Origin: Novosphingobium hassiacum
GTDB lineage: Bacteria > Pseudomonadota > Alphaproteobacteria > Sphingomonadales > Sphingomonadaceae
Direction: 5' to 3'
Length of the DNA: 64,000 bases
NCBI RefSeq assembly: GCF_014196055.1
Contig: NZ_JACICY010000002.1
Span: forward strand, 124,001 to 188,000
The stretch's first letter is position 1. Each line of letters begins with the position of its first letter. The notes beneath the pieces are model-generated. The model was not told the origin of the DNA, made no database searches, and saw nothing but the letters and a program-made list of their open reading frames with translations. The translations under genes were made by a program, and so were the position numbers. Shown in pieces: positions 28,801-37,451 of the stretch.

Positions 28801-29904
28801 ATGCATGATCCCCTGTTTCAGCCCATCAGCCTCGGTGCAATCGAAGCTCCCAACAGGATCGTGATGGCACCGCTCACCCGAGGGCGTGCCACGCGCGAGC
28901 ATGTGCCCACCCCGCTCATGGTGGAATATTACCGCCAGCGAGCCAGTGCGGGCCTGCTCATTTCCGAAGCGACCGGTATCAGCCAGGAAGGGCTCGGCTG
29001 GCCGAACGCTCCGGGCATCTGGAGCGACGAACAGACCGAGGCCTGGAAGCCGGTGACCGAGGCGGTGCATGCCGCTGGCGGACGCATCGTCCTGCAGCTG
29101 TGGCACATGGGCCGCATCGTCCATCCCGATTTTCTGGGCGGCGAGCCCCCGGTTTCGGCATCGGCGACGCGCGCGCCCGGTCACGCCCACACCAATGATG
29201 GCACCAAGGACCACGAAACCGCGCGTCCGCTGCGCATCGACGAAGTGCCGCGCCTGCTCGGCGATTACGAACGGGCTGCGCGCAACGCCAAGGCAGCGGG
29301 CTTCGATGGGGTCCAGTTGCATGCCGCCAATGGCTACCTGATCGACCAGTTCCTGCGCGATGGCACCAACTTGCGGACCGATGAATACGGCGGCAGCCCG
29401 CAGAACCGCGTCCGGCTGCTGCGTGAGGTGGTCGAGACGCTGATTGGCGTGTGGGGCAAGGAGCGGGTGTCGATCCGCCTGTCACCCAACGGCGATTCGC
29501 AAGGGGTCGACGACAGCAACCCTGCTGCCGTGTTCGGCGAAGCCGCGCGCGTGCTGGAGCAATTGGGCGTCGCCTTCGTCGAACTGCGCCAGCCGGGTCC
29601 CGGGGGCACGTTCGGCAGCACCGATGTGCCGCAGCAGGACGGACTGATCCGCTCGATCTATACAGGGCCGCTGTTGCTCAACAGCGACTATACGCCCGAG
29701 CAGGCCGCGGCCGATGTCGCCTCGGGCCGGGCCGATGCGATCAGTTTCGGGCGTCCGTTCATCTCGAACCCCGATCTGGTGGCGCGCATCGAGGCGGGCG
29801 CTCCCATTAATCCGAACAAGGGGGTGCCGCAGACATGGTATTTCCCCGGCGAGTTTGGTTATACCGACTATCCGACGCTGGCGGAAGAAACCGCGCTCGC
29901 GTGA
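28801..29904 (+). CDS. Old yellow enzyme family alkene reductase (NemA-like)
   Basis: A 367-aa FMN-dependent NADH:flavin oxidoreductase expected to reduce activated alkenes or nitroesters. LQLWHMGRIVHPDF, LHAANGYLIDQFLRDGTN (substrate His-Asn type pair: HAAN) and DEYGGSPQNRVRLL are the hallmark motifs of the NemA/xenobiotic reductase group. ACGGAG precedes the ATG at 28801; a frame from 28747 is longer but atypical. The CitE-like gene follows after 19 bases, so the two are probably co-transcribed. Confidence 0.9.
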   Translation: MHDPLFQPISLGAIEAPNRIVMAPLTRGRATREHVPTPLMVEYYRQRASAGLLISEATGISQEGLGWPNAPGIWSDEQTEAWKPVTEAVHAAGGRIVLQLWHMGRIVHPDFLGGEPPVSASATRAPGHAHTNDGTKDHETARPLRIDEVPRLLGDYERAARNAKAAGFDGVQLHAANGYLIDQFLRDGTNLRTDEYGGSPQNRVRLLREVVETLIGVWGKERVSIRLSPNGDSQGVDDSNPAAVFGEAARVLEQLGVAFVELRQPGPGGTFGSTDVPQQDGLIRSIYTGPLLLNSDYTPEQAAADVASGRADAISFGRPFISNPDLVARIEAGAPINPNKGVPQTWYFPGEFGYTDYPTLAEETALA

Positions 29905-29923
29905 CCTGATGGAGTAGTGCCGC

Positions 29924-30805
29924 ATGCCGCCAAGATCATGGCTTTTCGTACCCGGCGACAGCGACAAGAAGCTGGGCAAGGCCATGGCTACGGGCGCGCA
30001 TGCGGTTATCGTCGATCTTGAAGATTCGGTGGCGGTGGCTGCCAAGCCGCAGGCGCGGGCGATGGCCCGCGACTGGCTGGCGATCCACCGCCAGCACGTG
30101 ACCGAGAACCGTCCGGTCGCGCGCTGGGTGCGGATCAATGCGATCGACACCGGCCTGTGGCGCGAGGACCTCGAGGTCGTCATGGCCGGTGCGCCCGACG
30201 GCGTGATGCTGCCCAAGTGCGAAGGTCCCGAGCAGTTGCGGATGGTCGCGGCCGAGATCTACGAACTGGAACAGCGCAATCGCGTTGCCAATGGCGCGAC
30301 CCGAATCCTGCCGCTGGTGAGCGAGACCGCGACGTCCGCGCTGACGATTCCCAGCTACGTCGATGTACCGATGCCGCGCCTTGCCGGGCTGACCTGGGGT
30401 GCCGAGGACTTGTCAGCCGTGCTCGGCGCGACGCGTAAGCGCGACGCGAAGGGCGCGTGGACCGATGCGTTCCGCTTCATCCGCGCGCAGTGCCTGCTGA
30501 CGGCGCACGCCAAGGGCGTGTGGGCGATCGACACGCTTCACGATGATTTTCGTGACGAGGCAGGGACGCGGCGGGCGGCGGAGGCGGCGCGTGGTGACGG
30601 GTTCACCGGGATGCTGGCGATCCACCCGGATCAGGTGCCAATCATCAATACGGCCTTCGCACCGACCGAGGCAGAACTGACCGAAGCACAGGCGATCGTC
30701 GCGCTGTTTGCGGCGAGTCCGCATGCCGGAACACTGCAGTATAATGGCCGGATGGTCGACCAGCCGCATTTGCGGATGGCGAAGCAGCTACTCGGTATCG
30801 CCTGA
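29924..30805 (+). CDS. HpcH/HpaI aldolase, CitE-like CoA-ester lyase
   Basis: A 293-aa TIM-barrel protein of the citrate lyase beta/malyl-CoA lyase family. SWLFVPGDSDKKLGKA, AVIVDLEDSVA, RINAIDT, VMLPKCEGPEQL, GLTWGAEDLSA and MLAIHPDQVPIIN are all family motifs; metal ligands are the Glu/Asp in LEDSV and the Asp after AED. Substrate could be a malyl-CoA or citramalyl-CoA type ester. No acyl carrier or CoA-transferase partner is adjacent. GGAG lies nine bases before the ATG. The end overlaps the opposing lipoprotein gene by 18 bases. Confidence 0.88.
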   Translation: MPPRSWLFVPGDSDKKLGKAMATGAHAVIVDLEDSVAVAAKPQARAMARDWLAIHRQHVTENRPVARWVRINAIDTGLWREDLEVVMAGAPDGVMLPKCEGPEQLRMVAAEIYELEQRNRVANGATRILPLVSETATSALTIPSYVDVPMPRLAGLTWGAEDLSAVLGATRKRDAKGAWTDAFRFIRAQCLLTAHAKGVWAIDTLHDDFRDEAGTRRAAEAARGDGFTGMLAIHPDQVPIINTAFAPTEAELTEAQAIVALFAASPHAGTLQYNGRMVDQPHLRMAKQLLGIA

Positions 30806-31081
30806 TGTGGTCGGTTTGCTGGCGGGCGCCGGCAGGGTTATTGTAGGCGATTCTTCAGGTTTGGCTGCGTCGCTTGTCGATGGAGCGGCCTTTTTCGCAG
30901 GCTCTGACCGGACCGGGGCCATCGGCGGTGATGCGGTCGAGGTATCGAGGTCAATCATGGCATCGCTGATCGAGCCGGGCAGGACCTCGGCTGTCGTGGC
31001 GGCAGCGTTACCATCGGCAGGCTTCTGCCCGCAGGCTGCGGCCAGCAGGCAGATCGCAAGGGCGGCGTAACGAGTGGTCAT
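30788..31081 (-). CDS. Small predicted lipoprotein
   Basis: A 97-aa protein with a signal peptide and lipobox ([11 protein letters not shown], Cys at about 17) and a Pro/Ala/Ser/Thr-rich remainder without recognisable domain. The start at 31081 overlaps the lipB stop (ATGA), implying co-translation with lipB. The 3' end overlaps the CitE-like gene. The function is unknown. Confidence 0.65.
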   Translation of the reverse strand: MTTRYAALAICLLAAACGQKPADGNAAATTAEVLPGSISDAMIDLDTSTASPPMAPVRSEPAKKAAPSTSDAAKPEESPTITLPAPASKPTTSGDTE

Positions 31082-31770
31082 GCAGACTCCGGTCGATCCA
31101 AGGGCGGGCACGGCGTGTCGAGCCGGGCGAGGAACGCATCGAGGTGCGACAGCAGCGCCTCATCCCAAGCCTGCGCTGTAACATCGCGGCCGAGCGCAGC
31201 AAGACTGGTCACGCCGAACGCCTCGATCCCGCAAGGGACGATGCCGCCGAAATGCGAGAGATCGGGCGAGAGGTTCACGGAGAAGCCGTGCATCGTGACC
31301 CAACGGCGGATGCGCACGCCGATCGCCCCGATCTTGGCCTCGCGCCCGTCGGGACCATGGGTCCAGATGCCGATGCGGCCTTCGGCGCGCCACGCCTCTA
31401 CGCCGAAATCGGCAAGTGTCTCGATCACCCAGCCTTCGAGCGCGTGGACGAAGCCGCGCACGTCGCGCGCGCGGGTGCGAAGGTCGAGCAGCAGATAGCC
31501 GATGCGCTGGCCCGGGCCGTGATAGGTGTAGCGCCCGCCCCGTCCGGCTTCGACGACCTCGAAGCGGGGATCGAGCAGTTCGTCGGGCGAAGCGCTGGTG
31601 CCGGCGGTGTAGACCGGCGGATGTTCGAGCAGCCAGATCTGCTCAGGCGCGCTACCTTGGGCGATGGCGACATTGCGCGCCGACATGGCATCGAGCGCCT
31701 CACGGTAGGGCACCTGAACGTGCTCGCGCCGGATTTCGATGGAGTCGCCTGCAGCCATGAGCTTGCGCAT
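31078..31770 (-). CDS. lipB: Octanoyl-ACP:protein N-octanoyltransferase LipB
   Basis: Transfers octanoyl groups from acyl carrier protein to lipoyl domains in lipoate synthesis. 230 aa from the ATG at 31770 (31758 is also possible). [59 protein letters not shown] and [17 protein letters not shown] contain the catalytic Lys/Cys pair of the family. An open frame continues to 32547 but is antisense to the membrane gene on the other strand and was not used. Confidence 0.93.
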   Translation of the reverse strand: MRKLMAAGDSIEIRREHVQVPYREALDAMSARNVAIAQGSAPEQIWLLEHPPVYTAGTSASPDELLDPRFEVVEAGRGGRYTYHGPGQRIGYLLLDLRTRARDVRGFVHALEGWVIETLADFGVEAWRAEGRIGIWTHGPDGREAKIGAIGVRIRRWVTMHGFSVNLSPDLSHFGGIVPCGIEAFGVTSLAALGRDVTAQAWDEALLSHLDAFLARLDTPCPPLDRPESA

Positions 31771-31854
31771 GGCTCGGGCCGCACGCGCTGGCAAGGGGTC
31801 AAAAAGCAAATCGGGGGTTCGACACGGGGCGGTACCCGCTGCTAGGAAGCGCGC

Positions 31855-32676
31855 ATGATGCCACGACTGGACAGCAGCCTCGCCTGGAAAACCGCGACGC
31901 GCCTCGTATCGAACAACCGCGAGGTGCTGATGGCGATCGCGGGGGTGTTCTTCCTGTTGCCGGGGCTCGCGTTTTCGGTGTTCGTGCCCGAGCCGCAGAT
32001 GGCCCCCGGCACGCCGCCGCGCGAGATGATGGAAATCATGGCCGAAGCTTGGACGTCGTCGCTGCCCTTGCTGATCGTCGTGACGCTGCTGCAGATGGCC
32101 GGGACCATCGCCACGCTGATCGTGATGACCGACCCGGAGCGCCCGACCGTCGGCCAAGCAATCCGTCGCGGTTTCGCAGCGCTCGGGCCGTATGTTCTGG
32201 CGCAGATTATGGTCGGCGTCGCTTTGGGCACCACGTTCCTGCTGCTGGTCAGCCTTGCCACCTTGTCGCAGGTACAGGCGATCGCGGCGATCGTGATTCT
32301 GGCGGTGTTCGTCGGCATGGTGTGGTGCAGCCTGCGTCTCGCGCTGGTTGCGCCGGTGCTGGCGATCGAGGCCGAGCGGAACCCGGTTGCCGCGCTGCGT
32401 CGGTCGTGGACCCTGACGCGCGGCAATTCGGGACGGTTGCTGGGCTTCTTCGTGCTGGCAGGCCTGCTGTTCGCAGTGATCTATGGCCTCACGATGATGC
32501 TGGTCGGCGTGGTGCTGGTGCTGATGACCGGCGGCAGTGTCCAGCACGTGCTGACGGCTGCCGTATCGAGCGCGATCACATCGGGCGCGCTGGTCTATTT
32601 CATCGCGATTCTGGCGGCGGTCTATACGCAGCTCGCCGGTCCGCCGAAGGGTGAAGTTGTGGGGATTTTCGAGTAG
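31855..32676 (+). CDS. Membrane protein, GPD membrane-domain/YciC-like
   Basis: A 273-aa protein with about six membrane segments. The middle [25 protein letters not shown] stretch is the marker of the glycerophosphodiester-phosphodiesterase membrane-domain/YciC-like family, which lacks catalytic activity of its own. Role unknown; perhaps envelope. AGGAAG is upstream of the ATG. Divergent from lipB across 84 bases. Confidence 0.7.
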   Translation: MMPRLDSSLAWKTATRLVSNNREVLMAIAGVFFLLPGLAFSVFVPEPQMAPGTPPREMMEIMAEAWTSSLPLLIVVTLLQMAGTIATLIVMTDPERPTVGQAIRRGFAALGPYVLAQIMVGVALGTTFLLLVSLATLSQVQAIAAIVILAVFVGMVWCSLRLALVAPVLAIEAERNPVAALRRSWTLTRGNSGRLLGFFVLAGLLFAVIYGLTMMLVGVVLVLMTGGSVQHVLTAAVSSAITSGALVYFIAILAAVYTQLAGPPKGEVVGIFE

Positions 32677-32695
32677 GCGGCTGCAAGATAGCAGG

Positions 32696-32734
32696 CCCTC
32701 CCCCGGCCCCTCCCGCAGGCCGGAGGGGGAAGGA
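32696..32734. repeat. REP-like G/C-rich palindrome
   Basis: CCCTCCCCCGGCCCC...GGCCGGAGGGGGAAGG: arms CCCCCGGCC and GGCCGGAGGGGG around TCCCGCA. Related in sequence to the REP-like units near 600 and 4.7 kb. It separates the stops of the YciC-like gene and the opposing methyltransferase gene and may serve as a bidirectional end. Confidence 0.6.
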
Positions 32735-32739
32735 CGAAG

Positions 32740-33366
32740 CTATTCCTTCCAGCCCCACGAGATCACGCAAGGCGGGACGTTGACGGGTTCGAAGCCCTTG
32801 TCGATGTGGCGGAAGAACTGGCCCATCATTTCGCGCGCGCGGGCGGTGTACTGGTAGACCAGGAATGCGCCGCCGGGGCGCAGCACGCGGTGCGTCGCAC
32901 CCATGATCGCAGGGCCGACGCCTTCGGGCAGGGTCGTGAACGGCAGTCCCGAGAGCACATAGTCGGCATGATCGAAACCATGTGCGCGCACGATTTCCTC
33001 GACGTCGGCAGCCGAGCCGTGGATGGCGGTGAAGCGGCTGTCACCGATGGTTTTCGACAGATATTCGATGAAATCGGGATTCGTATCAATCACGATCAGG
33101 TGACCGTCGCGCCGCAGCTTTTCGAGCACCGGGCGGCAGAAGGTGCCGACGCCGGGGCCGTATTCGACGAACAGGCGGCAGTCTTCCCAATTCACCTTCG
33201 ACAGGACGCGCTCGATCGTCCGCCCCGAGGACGGCACAATCGCGCCGACCATCGCGGGGTTCTTGAGGAAGCCCTTGAAGAAAATACCGGCTGGGCCGAG
33301 CATGCGTTCTGCCTTGCGTTTTGCCCGATGGATTAGAGGCTCACGCGCCGCCTGGGTCGAATTCAT
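32740..33366 (-). CDS. PmtA-like SAM-dependent methyltransferase (phospholipid N-methyltransferase?)
   Basis: A 208-aa class I methyltransferase with an amphipathic N-terminal stretch, AMVGAIVPSSGRTIERVL, motif I VEYGPGVGTFCRPVLEK, LIVIDTNPDFIEYL and LSGLPFTTLP. This layout is like Rhodobacter/Agrobacterium PmtA, which methylates phosphatidylethanolamine, but the substrate is not certain. The start at 33366 is the most family-like. It lies at the edge of a lipid-related island and is divergent from the MFS gene. Confidence 0.75.
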   Translation of the reverse strand: MNSTQAAREPLIHRAKRKAERMLGPAGIFFKGFLKNPAMVGAIVPSSGRTIERVLSKVNWEDCRLFVEYGPGVGTFCRPVLEKLRRDGHLIVIDTNPDFIEYLSKTIGDSRFTAIHGSAADVEEIVRAHGFDHADYVLSGLPFTTLPEGVGPAIMGATHRVLRPGGAFLVYQYTARAREMMGQFFRHIDKGFEPVNVPPCVISWGWKE

Positions 33367-33488
33367 GCAGGAAATTGTCCTCTGCCGGTCAAGCTGACAT
33401 CGCGGTCGCAAATTTGACCCGGCATTGCAAGCGTGCTGCACCATACCTACCGAGAATGAACGTTCGATCCGGAGACACTGCAGCGGCG

Positions 33489-34808
33489 ATGACAACGAAT
33501 CCGGGACATGTACGCCTGCCCAAAGAGCGCATGGCGCTGCTGTTTGCGGTCATGCTGGTGACGGCGGCTGGCAATACCGCCATGCAATCGGTCATGCCGT
33601 CGGTCGGCACGCGGTTGGGAATTGCGGACGTCTGGGTGAGCCTTGCCTACTCGTGGTCGGCGCTGCTGTGGGTGTTCATGGCCCCGTTCTGGGCGCGGCG
33701 GTCGGATCGGCGCGGGCGCAAGGCCATGATGGCGCTGGGCGTGGTCGGCTTCATCGCGTCGTTTTCGCTGTGCGGCGCGATTCTCCACTTTGGGCTGGAC
33801 GGGTGGTTCAGCGCCAGCCTGACTATGATCCTGTTTGCGCTCGCCCGCTCGTTCTACGGCGGATTCGGCTCGGCCGCACCGCCTGCGGTGCAAGCCTATG
33901 TCGCCAGCCGCACCGGTCGCGCGGATCGCACCAAGGCACTGTCGCTGGTCGCCTCGAGCTTCGGCCTCGGAACCGTACTCGGCCCGGCACTCGCGCCGCT
34001 GATGATCGTGCCGGGACTGGGGCTGGTCGGGCCGTTCGCGATCTTTGCGCTGCTGGGCATCATCGTGCTGGTCCTGTTGCGCACGAGGCTGCCGGACGAC
34101 GACCCGGGCTTTGCCGCGCGCGGGGAGATCGTGACCGCTCCATTCGGTGCAACGTCGGACGCGCACTGGGCAGACGATGATTCGCCCGACGAACCGCACG
34201 GCGCGGTGCGGCAGCACGAGGGCGCAGATCGCCTGCGCTGGAGCGACACGCGGTTGCGTCCGTGGCTGTTGGCGGGCCTGGTCGGCGGCCATGCGCAGGC
34301 GATGATGTTGGGTGTGATCGGCTTCCTGCTGCTTGACCGGCTCGGGCTGAGGGCCGATCCCGATGCGGGCGCGGGGCCGGTGGGTCTGGTGCTGATGGCC
34401 GGCGCATTTGCGACGCTGCTGGCCCAGTGGGGGCTTATCCCGATGCTCGGGATGGGACCACGCACATCGACGCTATGGGGAATGGGGCTGGCCGCCTTGG
34501 GCGTACTGCCGGTGGCGCTCGGGACCAGCCTTCACGCGATCGCGGTCGGCTTTGCGATATCCTCGCTGGGTTTCGGCATGTTCCGGCCAGGCTTCATTGC
34601 GGGCGCAAGCCTTGCGGTATCGCCACGCGAGCAAGGACAGTCCGCCGGGATCGTGGCGTCGATCAACGGCGCGCCGTATATTGCCGCACCCGCGATCGGC
34701 GTGTGGTTCTACAACCATTCCGAATGGCTGGCGTGGGGTACGATGGAGGCATTGGCGCTGACCGTGGTGGCGCTGTGCGTTTTCGCTATGGACAAGGATC
34801 GCGCCTGA
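33489..34808 (+). CDS. MFS transporter
   Basis: A 439-aa permease with about twelve membrane helices. Loop motif APFWARRSDRRGRKAMM is the classical MFS G-x-L-a-D-r-x-G-R-k-x-x-x-like signature between helices 2 and 3, followed by a charged insert between helices 6 and 7 (about 205-245). The substrate is unknown. ATG 33489 was chosen; ATG 33456 adds 11 residues. The flippase-like gene begins 53 bases after the stop. Confidence 0.85.
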   Translation: MTTNPGHVRLPKERMALLFAVMLVTAAGNTAMQSVMPSVGTRLGIADVWVSLAYSWSALLWVFMAPFWARRSDRRGRKAMMALGVVGFIASFSLCGAILHFGLDGWFSASLTMILFALARSFYGGFGSAAPPAVQAYVASRTGRADRTKALSLVASSFGLGTVLGPALAPLMIVPGLGLVGPFAIFALLGIIVLVLLRTRLPDDDPGFAARGEIVTAPFGATSDAHWADDDSPDEPHGAVRQHEGADRLRWSDTRLRPWLLAGLVGGHAQAMMLGVIGFLLLDRLGLRADPDAGAGPVGLVLMAGAFATLLAQWGLIPMLGMGPRTSTLWGMGLAALGVLPVALGTSLHAIAVGFAISSLGFGMFRPGFIAGASLAVSPREQGQSAGIVASINGAPYIAAPAIGVWFYNHSEWLAWGTMEALALTVVALCVFAMDKDRA

Positions 34809-34861
34809 GCCTGACTGACGGAGACTTGCCAAGCCGCCAATTCCCCGGCAAGCGACGCTTG

Positions 34862-36364
34862 ATGCCTGCGCCGAGCACTTCCCAGAATGTCATTGCGCGC
34901 GGCGTCGGCTCAAATGCTTTCAGCTTCATCATCCGGTTCGCGGCTAAGGCCTCGTTCCTCTATGTCGGCGCGCGGCTTTACGGCGCAGTAAACTACGGCG
35001 TGTTCACCATGGCCAGCGCCATGGTCGAACTGGCGGTCCCTGTGGCCAGTCTGGGCCTGAAGCGGATGATCTTCCCGTGGCTCGAGGAAGAGGCGCACGG
35101 CGATGCGCCACGCCCCGCGATGCATGTCGTGATCGACGCACTGGTGCTGGCGGCGATGGCCGGTCTGGTGGTTTCGCTGGTGCTGATGGCAGCAACGCAG
35201 CTGTTGCCCGCATCGCTGGCATCGGACCAGTTGCGGCTGGCGTTCCTGCTGATGGCTCCTGCCGTGCTGGGCCAGATCACCGGCGACATCGCGCTGGCAG
35301 CGACGCGCTGGACGCACCGGATGCGTTACGAGGTGATCGCGCGCGGGCTGGTGGAGCCTTACGTGCTGACCGGCGTGGCGCTGGCAGCATGGTACTTCGG
35401 CATGAACGGGACGGGCATGCTGCTAGGCTACTGGGCGGGCTCGATCGCGCTGGCGGGATTCTCGTTGTGGAGCGCGCGGCATTGCCTCGGGCCATTGCAA
35501 TTGCGCCGCTGGCGGCTCGACCTGCAGCGTCTGGCAAAGCGCGCGCGGTCGCTGGTTCCGGCAAGCGGGAGCGACTTCCTGACCAATCTGGCGCAGCGGA
35601 TCGATCTCTATCTGGTCGGCTTCCTGCTCGGCGATGCTGCGGTCGGCGTCTATGGCGTGCTGCGTCAGTTGCGCACCCCGATCCTGCAGGTGCGTCAGGC
35701 CTTCGACGGCATCCTGACCCCACTGACCGCACGGACGCTCAAGGCCGATGGCGACTTCACGACAGGGCAAGCGACCGCAGCGGCGACGCGCGTGGTGCTG
35801 ACGATCCAGCTGGGGCTGGTGCTGCTGATGGCGGCAGCGGGCGATGCTCTACTCGACCTGTTTGGCGCGCATTACGCAACCGGCTATTCGGCGCTGCTGG
35901 CGATGATCCTGGCCGAGACGATCAATGGCGCTTTCGGCGTGTCGGAATTGATCCTCTATTATCGCCGTCCCGCCCTGGCGCTGACCGTGAACCTGATCCT
36001 GATCGCGATTGCCGCGGTGACGATTCCCCTGCTGACTCCGCACTACGGCATTCTGGGGGCATCGATGGCTATGCTACTGGCGGCGGTCGTGGCGGCGCTG
36101 CTGCGGCGCTATTGGCTGGCGGGGCTGGGCGTGCGACGCCATCCGCTGCACGCGGCAGTTCCTGTGCTGGCCGCTGGACTTTCGGTCGTCATGGGCGCGT
36201 ATCTAGGATGGATCGCGCGGATGAGCGTGCTGCAGGGCGCCTCGAACGGAGTCATGACGGCGACGCCGCCGCTGATCGCACTGGCAATCTATGTGGCGCT
36301 GATCGTGGCCTGGCGCAAAGTGCGACCGGGTGTGCTGTCCTTGGACCGCTACCGGATCAGCTGA
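34862..36364 (+). CDS. Polysaccharide/lipid flippase-like protein (Wzx/MOP superfamily)
   Basis: A 500-aa membrane protein with about 12-14 helices, RYGVFTMAS-like start (YGVFTMASAMVELAVPVASLG), PASGSDFLTNLAQRIDLYLVGFLLGDAAVGVYGV and GYSALLAMILAETING, which are the repeated motifs of the Wzx/MATE-type MOP exporters. It probably moves a lipid-linked or polar lipid molecule across the inner membrane. It is the first gene of the inositol island and its 3' end overlaps the opposing CDP-alcohol transferase by 8 bases. Confidence 0.82.
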   Translation: MPAPSTSQNVIARGVGSNAFSFIIRFAAKASFLYVGARLYGAVNYGVFTMASAMVELAVPVASLGLKRMIFPWLEEEAHGDAPRPAMHVVIDALVLAAMAGLVVSLVLMAATQLLPASLASDQLRLAFLLMAPAVLGQITGDIALAATRWTHRMRYEVIARGLVEPYVLTGVALAAWYFGMNGTGMLLGYWAGSIALAGFSLWSARHCLGPLQLRRWRLDLQRLAKRARSLVPASGSDFLTNLAQRIDLYLVGFLLGDAAVGVYGVLRQLRTPILQVRQAFDGILTPLTARTLKADGDFTTGQATAAATRVVLTIQLGLVLLMAAAGDALLDLFGAHYATGYSALLAMILAETINGAFGVSELILYYRRPALALTVNLILIAIAAVTIPLLTPHYGILGASMAMLLAAVVAALLRRYWLAGLGVRRHPLHAAVPVLAAGLSVVMGAYLGWIARMSVLQGASNGVMTATPPLIALAIYVALIVAWRKVRPGVLSLDRYRIS

Positions 36365-37325
36365 GTAGCGGTGCGGGACCCGCCCCCGCGCCGTCGATCC
36401 GCGCAGCCGTGGCCGAAGCCGCGTTGTTATGCAGCCGCACCGAGATCAGCAGCAGTGCGTTGAGCACGACAGCCTGATAAAAGAAGTACCACACCGGGCT
36501 ACCTGCCAGCATTGCCAGGCCCAGCACGATCGCGCGGGGATTGGGGCCGAGCAATTTCAGAAATGCCAACAGCGGTTTTTGCTCGCGCGCAACCTCGGAG
36601 CGGATTGCATCGAGGCGCTGCGTGTCGTGGCGCGCCATCGCATCGCCGACGGCAGCGTCGATCCGGCGGGCGTGCGGCGTCATACCGGCCGCCAGATGGA
36701 GGTACCCTTGCGCGATCGGTTCAAGCAGGCGCGCGAAGATGCCGTGCGAACCCAATATGCCCGAACCGCTTTCGCGTGAATTGTTCAGCCACGGCACGCC
36801 GTAGGTCCAATACTGGTAGAAGCGTCGCTGAACCTCGACGTGGTTGGACTGGACGATATGCGAAACGCCTGCGGCCAGCGTCCAGGCCCACGCCTGTCCT
36901 GCCCCGACCTGGCGGGTCAGGACGAAAGCGAGCAGCACATAGACGATGATATGGCTGACGTAGTCGCAGACGCCATCGACCATCTCACCGATCGGACTGG
37001 TCTTTCCGGTAAGCCGCGCCAGATCGCCGTCGGCCCCATCGACGACATGCCAGCTCATGTGCAGCGCCATGCCGAGCAGCGCGCCCCACGGCCAGCCCAG
37101 AGGCCACGGGCCGCCGGTCGAATCCATGTTGAAATAGACGACACCGGCCATAACCACGAGCAACCCGCCGAATACCGAGACCATGTTCGGGGTCAGCGGC
37201 GTGCGTGAAAGCAGTTTGGCCAGCCGCCATGCAAGGGGGTGATACAGGTAAAAATTCAACGAATCCTGCATCTCGCGCGGGCGCTTGGGGCGCTTTGCGT
37301 CCCGGGCGTCAGCGGGCCTCGTCAT
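36357..37325 (-). CDS. CDP-alcohol phosphatidyltransferase, complete catalytic motif
   Basis: A 322-aa integral membrane enzyme. The CDP-OH-P signature is intact: D96-G-A-D99-G100, A103-R104, G113, D117 and D121, in VVDGADGDLAR and GEMVDGVCD. About six membrane helices surround it, with PLTPNMVSVFGG before and a C-terminal helix pair after. It transfers a phospho-alcohol group from a CDP-linked donor; the island suggests inositol or a glycerolipid/ceramide acceptor. The ATG at 37325 starts MTRPADARDA; an upstream frame is unlikely. Minus strand, convergent with the flippase gene. Confidence 0.88.
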   Translation of the reverse strand: MTRPADARDAKRPKRPREMQDSLNFYLYHPLAWRLAKLLSRTPLTPNMVSVFGGLLVVMAGVVYFNMDSTGGPWPLGWPWGALLGMALHMSWHVVDGADGDLARLTGKTSPIGEMVDGVCDYVSHIIVYVLLAFVLTRQVGAGQAWAWTLAAGVSHIVQSNHVEVQRRFYQYWTYGVPWLNNSRESGSGILGSHGIFARLLEPIAQGYLHLAAGMTPHARRIDAAVGDAMARHDTQRLDAIRSEVAREQKPLLAFLKLLGPNPRAIVLGLAMLAGSPVWYFFYQAVVLNALLLISVRLHNNAASATAARIDGAGAGPAPLLS

Positions 37326-37451
37326 TTTTGTGCACTCCCTTGCGTCGTCATGGCTTGGCGACTGACCGGCACGGCTATATAAATCCGCCGCCCGGGTAAA
37401 CAGGGTCGGCGCATTTGTTTGCACCGAATAGCGAGCGCGGACGGGGGTTGC

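Noticed and set aside
31771-32547. Upstream extension of the lipB frame
   Set aside because: It is antisense to the YciC-like membrane gene and has the His/Gln/Arg-rich composition of a shadow frame.
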